Shown piece after piece: positions 33,947 to 43,388 of a stretch of 64,000 nt of DNA; within the stretch, counting starts at the first letter, position 1, and every line of letters starts with the position of its first letter. Source of the DNA: Tropicibacter alexandrii (GTDB lineage Bacteria > Pseudomonadota > Alphaproteobacteria > Rhodobacterales > Rhodobacteraceae); assembly GCF_003667315.2 (NCBI RefSeq), contig NZ_RCTZ02000018.1, positions 22,116 through 86,115 on the forward strand, written 5' to 3'. A program made the translations under genes and the position numbers. The notes under the pieces were generated by a model. That model was not told the DNA's origin. It saw only the letters and a program-made list of their open reading frames with translations, and made no database searches.

Positions 33947-36777
33947 TTTGAGGTGCCGGATTTCGGTGAATAACAAGGCACCACGTTTAGAACATCGTAA
34001 AAGCCATTCTGTGGTAACGTTCGTTGAGAGTTTCTTTTGATGCTGCGCCCAATTGCAATTTCTATTTCCGGAGCTTTTAGCCACTCCGGATTGAATGTCG
34101 CCTCTTTAGAGCCACGCGCTTCCTGCCAAGTCGTCAGGGCTTTTTCGACCTCATTGCGCAGAAACTGAAGGTTGGTCCCGCTTTGCTTGTAGGATTCTTC
34201 GGGATTGAGAAATACCCAGACAAGTGGGCAGGAAATCACAATTGCGGCCAGCGAATGGAACCTGCGCGCATCATCTGCGGCGGCACGTTGTAGGCCCTCA
34301 ACAAAGGGGCGATCAGAGGTTTTGGGCGAGTCGAGACGCCCGGACCAACCTGACGAGACTACGAGCAAAGCATGCAATATATTTGTGATCTGGCGATGAA
34401 GAATGTGACCCGTCTTCCAGTCTACCTTCACGGCTTCATCCAGAGCGATCAGTTGATCGTGAATGCGTTCAGAAACACGCGCCAGCATCGCCGGCGACAA
34501 CGCAGCATGTTCCGAGTTCGCGCTCGCAAATTCATGCCAAGCCTGCAAGTTTTTCAGAAACGCAGTATATTCAGAGTTTTCGTCTTCAGTCTCGATCTCG
34601 TCGTTATTGTCGTCTTCCTCATCTGCTGAAGTGGATGAGACATCGACCGACCCTTCGCGGGCCACTTTCGCGTCTGGCATGAAGGCAGGCATTATCGAGG
34701 TCGGTGCCATTGAGCCGAGATCGCTGACGTCATCTCGCGCCAAAAGCTCACCGATTGCCGCGAATAGTGAGAGCGCAGAAATCGAGCGGAACTGCTCTCC
34801 CCGACTACTGAAACGGTCAAATGTGGCCAAGCCGAGCACGTTCTTGAATTGACCGCTGCGCGCTTCGAGGTCTTCGAGCGGGAACCAGAGGATTCCTTTT
34901 TCAGCGCTTAACTCGGCTCTTTCTCCTTCACTTGCCAAACTCCGAACCCATTTCGAATTCGAGAAGTTCGAAGTCTGATTTCTTACAACCTCATCAACGT
35001 CCTTTATCTTTTTGGCCCCTGCTTTGACCTGCTCCTGTGTGAAATCGAACAATCGGGAAAAGCGGTTTCCACGCACATCGCGCATCGTACCAACAGACCC
35101 AAAGGAACTGGCCCGCAAGTTGCCAATGTTCGCACCCTCTTCATCTTTTCCAGACCGGCTGATGGAGCCGAGGCGTCCAGCCACTTCCAGAAGATCAGGG
35201 CTCGCGTCTTCCCAAATGAAATCAAAGATGGACTTGCGCACATCTGGCATCGCGTAGCGCTCGCGCTGCATCATGGAAATCGGCAAGTTGAGTGCAAACA
35301 GCGCGCGCATGCATCCCGAAGGCGATTTGTGCAGGTTTGGGGCGATGGACAGGGCAAAACAATGCAGGATGATCGCCTTTTCCGTATCGCTCGGAACGCC
35401 AAATCGAATGAGAGACGTGGGCTTGTCTTGAGCAACCAGCCACCGAAACGCCCGTTGGAGAGAGTCGTCTAAGTTGGCATGAGAAAACAGTTCGGATTGC
35501 AAACCTGCAGCGCGTAGCCGAGTTTCGAAGACCGCAAAGACGCCACGGCGGCTGGCGCCTTGGTCGGGGTCTCCCAACGCGCGGAGATACCCGATAAGCA
35601 GGCGCAAATGCTCCCGCGACACGACGTTGAAGAACGGATGCGGCGGCTGGGCTCGGCCATCGATAGAATCGGCTTCAAGAAGTTGCTTCCGAATTTTCTT
35701 GCTGGCCCAAGTTACGAGTTCTTGCTGGTCTTCGTTTCCAATTGGTTCGACAAGCACTTCCGATGGGTCGACTGTCTGCAGGATCCCGCTAAGTGGAAGC
35801 ATCGCGATGCGGTTCTGCGGCGGTACGATCTTTAATAGATATTGCTCTTCCAACTCGCGAACGGCGTCGGAGAGCCCGGTCTTGTCTTCACCGATCACCT
35901 TTGGATCATGCTTCATCACCCCTTCGCCAAAGGTCTCGTAGATGTTGCGTCGAACCAAGCGGCCATAAAGCTCGAGATCACCTGAAATCATCAGAATGAG
36001 CTGCGGAGAGGCGAGATACTTCCGAATTGTTTCCAGAATGGAGTGGCCGTGTTGGAAGTTTGTATCGACATCGTCGAACGCCAGAACAAAGGCTTTCTTA
36101 TTCAAAACTTTCAGTGCTTCGCCGATATATTTTCGCAACTTGATCTCGAATGTTCGCCCCTTCGCCGCCTTGCGCAACCCACGGCTCATGATCCATGCAG
36201 GGTCTTCCCATTCATCGCCATAGAGGGAAGATTTTCCGATACCATCAAGCAGTCCCAGTCCCTCTGCCATTTCTGACCGTGCTTGGTCGACACTCTGCTG
36301 ATCCGCATCCAAGGTCAACTTGTCCAACGCTGCGTCAATAAGCGAAATGATGACGATAATGATGTGTTCCTTAGTTTCGATCAGAGTTGGATCGATCACC
36401 GGCAACACATGGAGCCGTCTGTACATGCCCGCGGCCCACCCATCATTGGCACTACTGAGGTCATGCAAAGCGTTCAATAGAAAAGTCGTTTTCCCGCTTC
36501 CACGCCCACCTTCGATCAATATCCCTTCGTGGGGACGAGGGTAACTCAGCTCGGTTGCCGACTGTGTTGTGAAGCCGCTGTCCTCCAGACGATCGAGCTG
36601 CGCGGAAATTATTTTACTTAACTGGTCAAAGGCTTCGTTCTGCAGCACCTTGTTTGCATCGTCGAAACGCTGCGCCCCACTGCGATTAAGATCAATAATA
36701 CGCACATCATCCCCTTCAGCCATCCAGACCTTGATTTGGTCAAGAACTTTTGCAATCTTTGAGATACCAATGGTCAA
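33943..36777 (-). CDS. rdrA: RdrA ATPase of RADAR
   Basis: A 944-residue P-loop ATPase, the partner of RdrB in RADAR (restriction by an adenosine deaminase acting on RNA). Walker A is EGGRGSGKTT (89-98) and Walker B is LAFDDVD (232-238). A glutamate/asparate-rich linker lies around residues 700-720 (SADEEDDNNDEIETEDENSE). The start shown is TTG; no ATG with a ribosome site precedes MAEGDD at residue 19, so the exact start is uncertain. The end overlaps rdrB by 4 bases, the usual rdrA-rdrB order. G+C is lower than in the core genome. Confidence 0.88.
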   Translation of the reverse strand: MTIGISKIAKVLDQIKVWMAEGDDVRIIDLNRSGAQRFDDANKVLQNEAFDQLSKIISAQLDRLEDSGFTTQSATELSYPRPHEGILIEGGRGSGKTTFLLNALHDLSSANDGWAAGMYRRLHVLPVIDPTLIETKEHIIIVIISLIDAALDKLTLDADQQSVDQARSEMAEGLGLLDGIGKSSLYGDEWEDPAWIMSRGLRKAAKGRTFEIKLRKYIGEALKVLNKKAFVLAFDDVDTNFQHGHSILETIRKYLASPQLILMISGDLELYGRLVRRNIYETFGEGVMKHDPKVIGEDKTGLSDAVRELEEQYLLKIVPPQNRIAMLPLSGILQTVDPSEVLVEPIGNEDQQELVTWASKKIRKQLLEADSIDGRAQPPHPFFNVVSREHLRLLIGYLRALGDPDQGASRRGVFAVFETRLRAAGLQSELFSHANLDDSLQRAFRWLVAQDKPTSLIRFGVPSDTEKAIILHCFALSIAPNLHKSPSGCMRALFALNLPISMMQRERYAMPDVRKSIFDFIWEDASPDLLEVAGRLGSISRSGKDEEGANIGNLRASSFGSVGTMRDVRGNRFSRLFDFTQEQVKAGAKKIKDVDEVVRNQTSNFSNSKWVRSLASEGERAELSAEKGILWFPLEDLEARSGQFKNVLGLATFDRFSSRGEQFRSISALSLFAAIGELLARDDVSDLGSMAPTSIMPAFMPDAKVAREGSVDVSSTSADEEDDNNDEIETEDENSEYTAFLKNLQAWHEFASANSEHAALSPAMLARVSERIHDQLIALDEAVKVDWKTGHILHRQITNILHALLVVSSGWSGRLDSPKTSDRPFVEGLQRAAADDARRFHSLAAIVISCPLVWVFLNPEESYKQSGTNLQFLRNEVEKALTTWQEARGSKEATFNPEWLKAPEIEIAIGRSIKRNSQRTLPQNGFYDVLNVVPCYSPKSGTSK

Positions 36778-37551
36778 GGAAAATCAAGAGGCTACTGCGC
36801 AGCCAAGTCTCACTTCATCTGGTCTGCTTCTCCGCTCCTGGTCTTTTCCTGGCCTCTGCGGCGCAATCCACGAGCGGCGACTTGGAACCGTTTGTGTAGA
36901 GATGGATGAAACATCGATGCGGCAGCTCATCCATCTCGATATTTCTGAAAAAACGGGCCCGAGTTCTGCTGCGGCGCAGAATACCATAGCAAACTGGACA
37001 ACCGAACCATCTTAATCGGTAGCGAGCTGACCAGTATTTTCCGCTTAGAGAATTAACTCCTTTGGCTCCCGCCGTCCGCCGACGCCAAAACCAAACTGAC
37101 GATGGTTCCTATATGATCTTCGAGCGGCGCAAGTGCGTGTTGCCAATCCGCAAGTGCGGCCCTCAAAGAGTTCGATGTTTCTACATTTAGGGGCACCACT
37201 TTCCAATATTTGGCTCTGGTTTCGCTTTGGCATTTGTAGATGCCACCCGCTGTGAACCATTTTGCCCGCGTTCACCTCTATCAAAGACGGGGGGCTCCTT
37301 CAGCCGCCGCCCGCCGCAGATCGCCTATCCTCTGATGACCAATCCACCTCGAATTGCCGAAACACGCGTCCAAAGGGCTGCCGACCAGATGGACGAACAA
37401 TGACACCAACTGCGGTCGAAAATCGCGGCGCCGTCGGAAAATAGACCCTTCGACAGGAGCACGGACACGACCACGATTAGGCCGCGCCCTGAGAACGTCC
37501 CGGTATGATGACAGAGGGTCGTTCAGGAAAGGCGCGGCGCGACGACGGTAT
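36778..37551. other. Gene-poor interval between RADAR and the arsenic genes
   Basis: This 774-base stretch must hold the rdrA promoter and the right edge of the island. Several short frames exist (for example a 79-codon frame at 37045-37284 on the minus strand) but none has protein-like composition or a ribosome site. I saw no copy of the tRNA-Thr 3' end that would mark the right attachment site. Confidence 0.5.
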
Positions 37552-38604
37552 TCAGGCCAGCTGTGTCCAGAGTTGGAACAGCAAGCCCGAGGCGAAAGCG
37601 CCGGTCAGCGACAAACCGATGTAGACTGCAAAGACCTGTGGCCGCGCCAAGGCCCAGACCGCCATGGCCGCGGGGATCGAGGTGACGCCACCGGCGACGA
37701 GAAACGCCATCCCGGCCCCCGGCGCCATGCCCTGTTCGATCAGCCCCCCCACGAGCGGCAGCGCCGCATAACCGTTGAGATAGGCCGGAACTCCGACAAG
37801 CGTTGCCGTCACGATGGGCAGCAGCCCCTCCCCACCCAGAGCGGCGGTGACCGTCTCCGCCGGGACCCATGCCAGCATCAGGCTCTCGAGGATGAAGGCG
37901 AGCGTCAGCCACTTGGCGAGGAACACCGTGGTGCTCAGCGCGGTCTTGGCGAACTTGGCGCGGCGATCGGGGTCGGCCCAGAAGCGCCAGATGACGGGTT
38001 TCGGCGCCCGGATCTTTGCCCCGCCGCAGCCTCCGTTGCCGATGCCCGCGCGCAGCGGATCGGCAAAGGCTCCCGCCTTTATCATCAGGTGCACCACCGT
38101 ACCGCCGAACAGGCCCAGACCGATGGCGGCGAGGGTCTTGGCCACCGCGAACTCAAGGTCCAAGACGCCCGCCGTCAGCACGAACATCGACGGGTCCATG
38201 ATCGGCGAGGCCAGCCAGAAGGCCATGACCGCCGACAGGGGCACGCCCATCGCCAGCAATGCCGCGATCAGCGGGATCACCCCGCAGGAGCAGAACGGCG
38301 AAATGCCCCCGGCCAGCGCGGCCAGTCCGATCATCAGGAGGGGCGCGCCGGTGAAGGCCTTGGCGATCAGGTTGTCGGCGCCGGTGGCATTGGCCCAAGC
38401 CGCGATGGCGATGGACAGGATCAGGAAGGGCGCGGTGCTCAGAAGCGCGCGCCCCGCGAAAAGCGCGCTCTCTGCGGCCTGCGGCGCGTCGAAGACCACC
38501 AGCACCGCAAGGATCAGCGCCGAAGCAAGCCAGACCCGCTGGTCCTGCCACAGATGGCGCAGCATGGACCGGAGGCCGGGCACCGCTAGGGTCGTGTCAG
38601 TCAT
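37552..38604 (-). CDS. ArsP-like permease (predicted permease, PF03773)
   Basis: A 350-residue membrane protein with about eight to ten spans. The signature SPFCSCGVIPL is that of the permease family that includes ArsP, an exporter of trivalent organoarsenicals; a second signature ASPIMDPSMFVLT follows. A CGGAK-containing cytosolic loop (GNGGCGGAKIRAP) adds another Cys. It starts 54 bases downstream of an ArsR gene in the same direction, so arsenic control is likely. Exact substrate is inference from context. Confidence 0.75.
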   Translation of the reverse strand: MTDTTLAVPGLRSMLRHLWQDQRVWLASALILAVLVVFDAPQAAESALFAGRALLSTAPFLILSIAIAAWANATGADNLIAKAFTGAPLLMIGLAALAGGISPFCSCGVIPLIAALLAMGVPLSAVMAFWLASPIMDPSMFVLTAGVLDLEFAVAKTLAAIGLGLFGGTVVHLMIKAGAFADPLRAGIGNGGCGGAKIRAPKPVIWRFWADPDRRAKFAKTALSTTVFLAKWLTLAFILESLMLAWVPAETVTAALGGEGLLPIVTATLVGVPAYLNGYAALPLVGGLIEQGMAPGAGMAFLVAGGVTSIPAAMAVWALARPQVFAVYIGLSLTGAFASGLLFQLWTQLA

Positions 38605-38658
38605 CACCAAATCTCCGGATTTGCAGTTGTTTCGAGACAAGAAAAAAGCGCATGGGTC

Positions 38659-38976
38659 TCACGCCGCGTCCTCCGATGCGCGGATCGCGACACCGACACA
38701 GCATTCCGAGGTCAGGAAGCCGACAAGCGCGTGCATCGCGGGGAAATCGACGCGGTTGAACACTTCGCGGCCCTGCTTGTCCTGCAGCACCAGACCCGCA
38801 TCGACCAGCGTCGACAGGTGATGCGCCAAGGTCGAGGGGGCGAGCCCCAGATGGTCACCGATATCGCTGACCCGCAGGCCGTCAGACCCGGCCTTCACCA
38901 ACAGGCGAAAGATCGAGAGGCGGGCATCATGGCCCAAGGCGGCAAGGGCGCGGGCGTTCGGGCTGGTCGTGGTCAT
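38659..38976 (-). CDS. ArsR-family metalloregulator
   Basis: A 105-residue winged-helix repressor. The DNA-recognition helix lies in LGLAPSTLAHHLSTLVDAG (44-62) and a C-terminal Cys pair (ECCVG, Cys92-Cys93) could bind As(III) or another thiophilic ion. It precedes the ArsP-like permease and should repress that operon. A short inverted repeat just upstream is a candidate operator. Confidence 0.85.
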   Translation of the reverse strand: MTTTSPNARALAALGHDARLSIFRLLVKAGSDGLRVSDIGDHLGLAPSTLAHHLSTLVDAGLVLQDKQGREVFNRVDFPAMHALVGFLTSECCVGVAIRASEDAA

Positions 38977-38991
38977 GGCACCAAAATAACC

Positions 38992-39007
38992 ACAATTCTA
39001 GTTTTGT
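38992..39007. promoter_or_regulatory. Candidate ArsR operator
   Basis: ACAATTCTAGTTTTGT has inverted ends (ACAA...TTGT) and lies 16 bases upstream of the arsR start. AT-rich inverted repeats are typical ArsR/SmtB sites. The match is weak. Confidence 0.35.
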
Positions 39008-39130
39008 AAAGGAGTCATTGTCGGAACGGCGCCTGCCTCATCCGCAGTGATGTCTGGTCGCCGAGGACCCGCGCAACACCCCGCCCGGACCAATCCGGGC
39101 AGGATTAGGCGCCACCGTAGATCGCCACGA

Positions 39131-40138
39131 TCAGGCGAATCCGGCGCGCGTGCGGTTGGCGAAGGCGACGAGGGACAGCATCACCGGCACTTCGACAAGG
39201 ACGCCCACCACCGTGGCCAGCGCCGCGCCGGAGTTCAGGCCAAACAGGCTGATCGCGACCGCGACGGCCAGCTCGAAGAAGTTCGACGTGCCGATCAGCG
39301 CGCAGGGCGCTGCGATCCGGTGCGGCACGCGCAGGGCGTAAGCGGCGGCATAGGCCAGCGCGAAGATGCCGTAGGATTGGATCAGGATCGGCACCGCGAT
39401 CAGGGCGATGACCTGCGGCCTGTCGAGGATCACCTGCCCCTGAAGCCCGAAGAGGATCACCACCGTTGCGATCAGACCCACGACGCCCCAAGGCTTTACC
39501 CGGTCGCGGAAGGCGGCGATGCGCTCGGGCGTGCCCAAGCGTGCCCGTGTCAAGAGGCCCGCCAGCAGCGGCAGGGCGACAAACAGCACGACCGAAAGGA
39601 TCAGCGTCCCCCACGGCACGACGATGTCGGTGACCCCCAGCAGGAACGCCACGATGGGCGCGAAGGCGAAGACCATGACGACATCGTTCACCGAGACCTG
39701 CAACAGCGTGTAGCTCTCGTCTCCGCGGGTCAGTTGCGACCAGACGAAGACCATCGCGGTGCAGGGCGCGGCCCCCAGCAGGATCAGCCCCGCTATGTAT
39801 TGCTGCGCGTCCGCCGGGGCGATGAGGTCGGCAAACACCACTTCGAAGAACAGCACGCCGAGCGCGGCCATGGTGAAAGGCTTGATGAGCCAGTTCACGG
39901 CCAGCGTGATGGCAAGGCCCTTCGGCTGCTTGATGACGTCCCGCAGGCTGCGCGGGTCGACGCCCACCATCATCGGGTAGACCATCGCCCAGATCAGGAC
40001 GGCGACGACGAGATTGACGCTTGCCACCTCTGCCGCCGCGATGGCCTCGACCAGCGCGGGCGCCATCGCGCCGATGGCGATGCCGGCCAGCATGGCCAGC
40101 GCAACCCAGATTGTCAGATACCGCTCGAAGACATTCAT
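39131..40138 (-). CDS. acr3: Acr3-type arsenite efflux transporter
   Basis: A 335-residue, roughly ten-span transporter that exports As(III). Family marks are the N-terminal [19 protein letters not shown], the [19 protein letters not shown] segment with the essential Cys, and [18 protein letters not shown]. It is the last of four genes coupled by ATGA overlaps, the one before being arsJ. Together with the ArsC domain of the first gene it gives the classical reduce-and-export route. Confidence 0.93.
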   Translation of the reverse strand: MNVFERYLTIWVALAMLAGIAIGAMAPALVEAIAAAEVASVNLVVAVLIWAMVYPMMVGVDPRSLRDVIKQPKGLAITLAVNWLIKPFTMAALGVLFFEVVFADLIAPADAQQYIAGLILLGAAPCTAMVFVWSQLTRGDESYTLLQVSVNDVVMVFAFAPIVAFLLGVTDIVVPWGTLILSVVLFVALPLLAGLLTRARLGTPERIAAFRDRVKPWGVVGLIATVVILFGLQGQVILDRPQVIALIAVPILIQSYGIFALAYAAAYALRVPHRIAAPCALIGTSNFFELAVAVAISLFGLNSGAALATVVGVLVEVPVMLSLVAFANRTRAGFA

Positions 40139-41403
40139 GCCGGCGTGACCTCTGGTTCTGTTGCAGTCAGGCGCCCAGCCGCAAGCGCAGAGAGCGCCAC
40201 CATCAGCGTGGCGGTGCCGAGCATCAGGGGCAGACCGCCGATCTGGTATGTGAGCCCCGACAGCACTGTCCCGGCGAGCCGACCGCCCGCGTTTGCCATG
40301 TAGTAGAAGCCCACATCCATCGTGACCCGCTCGGCCTTCGTGAAGGCGAGGATCAGGTAGGAATGGAGCGCCGAATTCACCGCGAACACCGCCCCGAAGA
40401 CGAGCAGCCCCGCCACGAGCGTCACGGTCAGCCAAGGCTGCGGCTCGCCCGAGACCAGCGCCGATGCGGTCAGCGCGGCCAATATCGCGGCAAGTGTCCA
40501 CGCCCATGTGCGGGCGCGGGCCACCAGCGCGCCTTCAGAGGTGGTGGCCGCGCGCAGCAGCCTTGGCGCAGAAGCCTGCACCGCGCCATAGAGGATGATC
40601 CAGAGCGCCATGAAGGTGCCGATCATGAAGAAGGCGGCGCGATTTCCCTCGGTCGTGCCGTCCGACAGCACGGCGTAGAAGTAGATCGGAATGCCGACGA
40701 CGAACCAGACGTCCCGCGCGCCGAATAGGAACACCCTTGCAGCCGACAGCCAGTTGACGTTTGCCGACTTGGAAAACACCTCCGAGAACTTCGCGGCCTT
40801 GCGTCCCTTCGGCAGGCCCGGTGGCATCGCGATCAGCACCGCCACGAGGATCGCCGCCAGCACCGCCGCCATGGCGAGAACGGCCCAGACGAAGCCAACC
40901 GTGGCAAGCAGCGCCGCGCCCAGCAGGAAACCGAAGCCCTTCACGGCATTCTTGGACCCCGTCAGGATCGCGACCCAGCGGAAGAGGCCGCCATTCTCGG
41001 TGGGGGCGAGGATCTTCACCGCGGATTTCGACGACATCTTGGCAAGGTCTTTGGCCACGCCGCTCGCGCCCTGCACCACCATGACGAAGATGGCCGAGAC
41101 ACCGATGGCCCAGCCCGGATCGAGTTGCGCCAACGCGACCAGCGCCGCGACCTGAAGCCCAAGACCCGCATAAAGCGTCGAGGTCAGCCCGAAGCGCGCC
41201 GCGATCCACCCCGCCGAAAGGTTGGTCGCCATTCCCGCGATCTCGTAGAGTACGAACAGATAGGCAAGCTGCACGGGCGTGAAGCCGAGCGTGTGGAAGT
41301 GCAGCAGCACGAGCATCCGCAGCGCGCCGTCCGTCAGCATGAATGCCCAATAGGATGCCGTGACCGCGATATAGGCCGAAAGGCCTTCGGGACGCTGGCT
41401 CAT
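40135..41403 (-). CDS. arsJ: ArsJ, 1-arseno-3-phosphoglycerate exporter (MFS)
   Basis: A 422-residue major-facilitator protein starting [19 protein letters not shown]. The [18 protein letters not shown] loop and the neighbouring GAPDH gene identify ArsJ, which exports 1-arseno-3-phosphoglycerate made by that GAPDH so that arsenate leaves the cell without reduction. Its start overlaps the GAPDH stop and its stop overlaps the acr3 start, each by 4 bases. Confidence 0.93.
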   Translation of the reverse strand: MSQRPEGLSAYIAVTASYWAFMLTDGALRMLVLLHFHTLGFTPVQLAYLFVLYEIAGMATNLSAGWIAARFGLTSTLYAGLGLQVAALVALAQLDPGWAIGVSAIFVMVVQGASGVAKDLAKMSSKSAVKILAPTENGGLFRWVAILTGSKNAVKGFGFLLGAALLATVGFVWAVLAMAAVLAAILVAVLIAMPPGLPKGRKAAKFSEVFSKSANVNWLSAARVFLFGARDVWFVVGIPIYFYAVLSDGTTEGNRAAFFMIGTFMALWIILYGAVQASAPRLLRAATTSEGALVARARTWAWTLAAILAALTASALVSGEPQPWLTVTLVAGLLVFGAVFAVNSALHSYLILAFTKAERVTMDVGFYYMANAGGRLAGTVLSGLTYQIGGLPLMLGTATLMVALSALAAGRLTATEPEVTPA

Positions 41404-42398
41404 GCGTCGGCCCCGACCATCAGCGCGACATCGACCAACCGATGCGCATATCCCATCTCGTTGTCGTACCACGCGTAGATTTTGACCTGCGTGCCATTCA
41501 CCACCATGGTCGATGGCGCATCGACGATGCCCGACCGCGTGTCATTGGCGTAGTCTGCCGAAACGAGCGGGCGTTCCTCGTATCCGAGAATGCCCTTGAG
41601 CGGACCTTCGGCTGCGGCCTTGAAAAGCCCGTTCACCTCTTCGACACTGGTCGGGCGCTCCAGTTCAAAGACGCAATCGGTGATCGAGGCGTTCAAAAGC
41701 GGCACGCGCACCGCATGGCCGTTGAGACGGCCTGTCAGTTCGGGATAGATCAATGTGATCGCCGTGGCCGAGCCGGTGGTGGTCGGGATCAGGCTGTTCA
41801 GGGCCGAGCGCGCGCGGCGCAGGTCCTTTGCGGGCCGGTCCACGATGGTCTGCGTGTTCGTGACGTCATGGATCGTGGTGATCGAGCCGTGGCGGATGCC
41901 AATCGCCTCGTGGATGACCTTGACCACCGGCGCAAGGCAGTTGGTCGTGCAACTCGCGGCGGTGACGATCCGGTGCGTCTTGGGGTCGTAGATGTCGTGG
42001 TTGACGCCATAGACGATGTTGGCCGCGCCACCATCCTTCACCGGGGCCGAGACGACGACCTTCTTCACGCCCGCATCGAAATACGGCGCGAGCTTTGCCT
42101 CTGTCTTGAAGACACCGGTGCAGTCGATGACCACATCCACCCCGTCGAGCGGCAGCGCCGACAGGTCCCGCGTGCCGATGAACGGCAGGCGCACACCGTC
42201 CACAGTCACGCTGTCGGCGTCGTGGTCGAACACGGCATCCCATCGCCCGTGCACGGTGTCGAATTCCAGCAGATGCGCATGCATCTCCGGGTCGCCGACC
42301 GCGTCGTTGATCCAGGCGATCTTGGCGCCGCGCTCCAGAAGCGGCTTGAGCGCCAGCTTGCCGATCCGGCCTAGGCCGTTGAGTGCATAGACGGTCAT
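41400..42398 (-). CDS. ArsJ-associated glyceraldehyde-3-phosphate dehydrogenase
   Basis: A 332-residue GAPDH with an N-terminal NAD-binding region ([14 protein letters not shown]) and the active-site [11 protein letters not shown]; the first Cys is the nucleophile. In arsJ operons this enzyme uses arsenate in place of phosphate and forms 1-arseno-3-phosphoglycerate for export. The start overlaps the arsRC stop and the end overlaps arsJ, both by ATGA. A separate glycolytic GAPDH is expected elsewhere in the genome. Confidence 0.92.
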   Translation of the reverse strand: MTVYALNGLGRIGKLALKPLLERGAKIAWINDAVGDPEMHAHLLEFDTVHGRWDAVFDHDADSVTVDGVRLPFIGTRDLSALPLDGVDVVIDCTGVFKTEAKLAPYFDAGVKKVVVSAPVKDGGAANIVYGVNHDIYDPKTHRIVTAASCTTNCLAPVVKVIHEAIGIRHGSITTIHDVTNTQTIVDRPAKDLRRARSALNSLIPTTTGSATAITLIYPELTGRLNGHAVRVPLLNASITDCVFELERPTSVEEVNGLFKAAAEGPLKGILGYEERPLVSADYANDTRSGIVDAPSTMVVNGTQVKIYAWYDNEMGYAHRLVDVALMVGADA

Positions 42399-43240
42399 GC
42401 GCTTGCTCCTGTGTCGGTCCGGCCAATTTCGTCCACGGCCTTCTGAAGCGAGATACGGTCGAGCGAGGCGATCGGCAGCGCGGTGAAGACCTTGATCCGG
42501 TTGTGCAGCGCACCATACGCCTGATGGAAGGCGAGGCTTTTCGCGGCATCGGTGCCTTCGGCCTTCACGGGATCCGGCATGCCCCAATGGGCGCTGACCG
42601 GCTGACCGGTCCAAGCCGGGCAATCCTCGTTCGCGGCCTGATTGCAGACCGTGAACACGAAGTCGAATTTCGGTGCCCCCTCGCCCTGATACTCGGCGAT
42701 GTTCTTGGCGCGCAGAACCGAGATGTCATGACCCTTCTGCTGGAGAACATCGAGCGCGAACGGGTTCAGTTCCGAGCGCGGCCGCGTCCCTGCGGAATGG
42801 GCCTCGAAACGGTCGCCCGCCTCTTGCCGAAGGATCGACTCGGCAAAGATGGAGCGGGCCGAATTGCCGGTGCAGATGAAGAGCACCTTGTACTTTGTGT
42901 CGGACATGGGCTGGGTCCCTGTGACGGTGGGGAAAGTGATGGGCGAGCAGAGTTCTGGCCGACCGCGACAGCAGTCGAGAAGCAGGTAATCGAAGGTGCG
43001 TCGCACCTCTGTCATGGCGATCTGGTAGCGTAGCGATGTCCCGACCCTCTCATGAGAGACCAGCCCGGCTTGGCTCAGCGCCGAAAGGTATGCGGACAGG
43101 GTCGACGCCTTGAGGTCGAGCGCCTCCGCCAGTTCCCCGGCGGGCACGCGGTCCGGATACCGGCGCATCAACAGCCGGAAGACGGCCAGCCGCTGCGGGT
43201 GACCGAGGATGGACAGGCGGGAGGGAATCATTTCTTCCAT
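42395..43240 (-). CDS. ArsR-ArsC fusion: arsenic repressor and arsenate reductase
   Basis: A 281-residue fusion. Residues 1-100 are an ArsR winged helix ([19 protein letters not shown]) with a probable As(III) site formed by Cys90, Cys91 and Cys98. Residues 114-281 are a low-molecular-weight phosphatase-type arsenate reductase with the P-loop CTGNSARS (catalytic Cys123). A linker with TGTQP joins them. It heads the four-gene operon. The first ATG abuts an inverted repeat; a second ATG nine bases in is also possible. Confidence 0.92.
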   Translation of the reverse strand: MEEMIPSRLSILGHPQRLAVFRLLMRRYPDRVPAGELAEALDLKASTLSAYLSALSQAGLVSHERVGTSLRYQIAMTEVRRTFDYLLLDCCRGRPELCSPITFPTVTGTQPMSDTKYKVLFICTGNSARSIFAESILRQEAGDRFEAHSAGTRPRSELNPFALDVLQQKGHDISVLRAKNIAEYQGEGAPKFDFVFTVCNQAANEDCPAWTGQPVSAHWGMPDPVKAEGTDAAKSLAFHQAYGALHNRIKVFTALPIASLDRISLQKAVDEIGRTDTGASA

Positions 43241-43260
43241 ATTTCACGAATATCAGAAAT
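43241..43260. promoter_or_regulatory. Candidate ArsR operator at the arsRC start
   Basis: ATTTC at 43241-43245 and GAAAT at 43256-43260 are inverted around an AT-rich centre, directly against the start codon of the ArsR-ArsC gene. A repressor bound here would block both transcription start and translation start. No ribosome site is visible for the first ATG, so the mRNA may be leaderless. Confidence 0.5.
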
Positions 43261-43388
43261 AATGACCAGAACAAGCGCCGCGACGTGCCGTTACAGAAAC
43301 TTCACACGCCTGCTTTTGCCTGAGGGGTCTGGGAGCCCGCCGAGGTGCGAGCCGGAGACATGGGCGCATGAAAGGCGCCCCGACCGGG

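Noticed and set aside
33946..34084. Earlier start for rdrB
   Set aside because: The extension lies within rdrA; the ATG that overlaps the rdrA stop is more likely.
36784..37284. Short genes between RADAR and the arsenic genes
   Set aside because: No ribosome sites, no conserved pattern; unconvincing.
36778..37551. Right attachment site of the serine-recombinase island
   Set aside because: I found no copy of the tRNA-Thr 3' sequence; serine recombinase cores are very short, so absence is not decisive and no feature is called.
37262..38821. Long plus-strand frames over the arsenic genes
   Set aside because: Shadows of the ArsP-like and ArsR genes with very high Arg/Pro/Ser.
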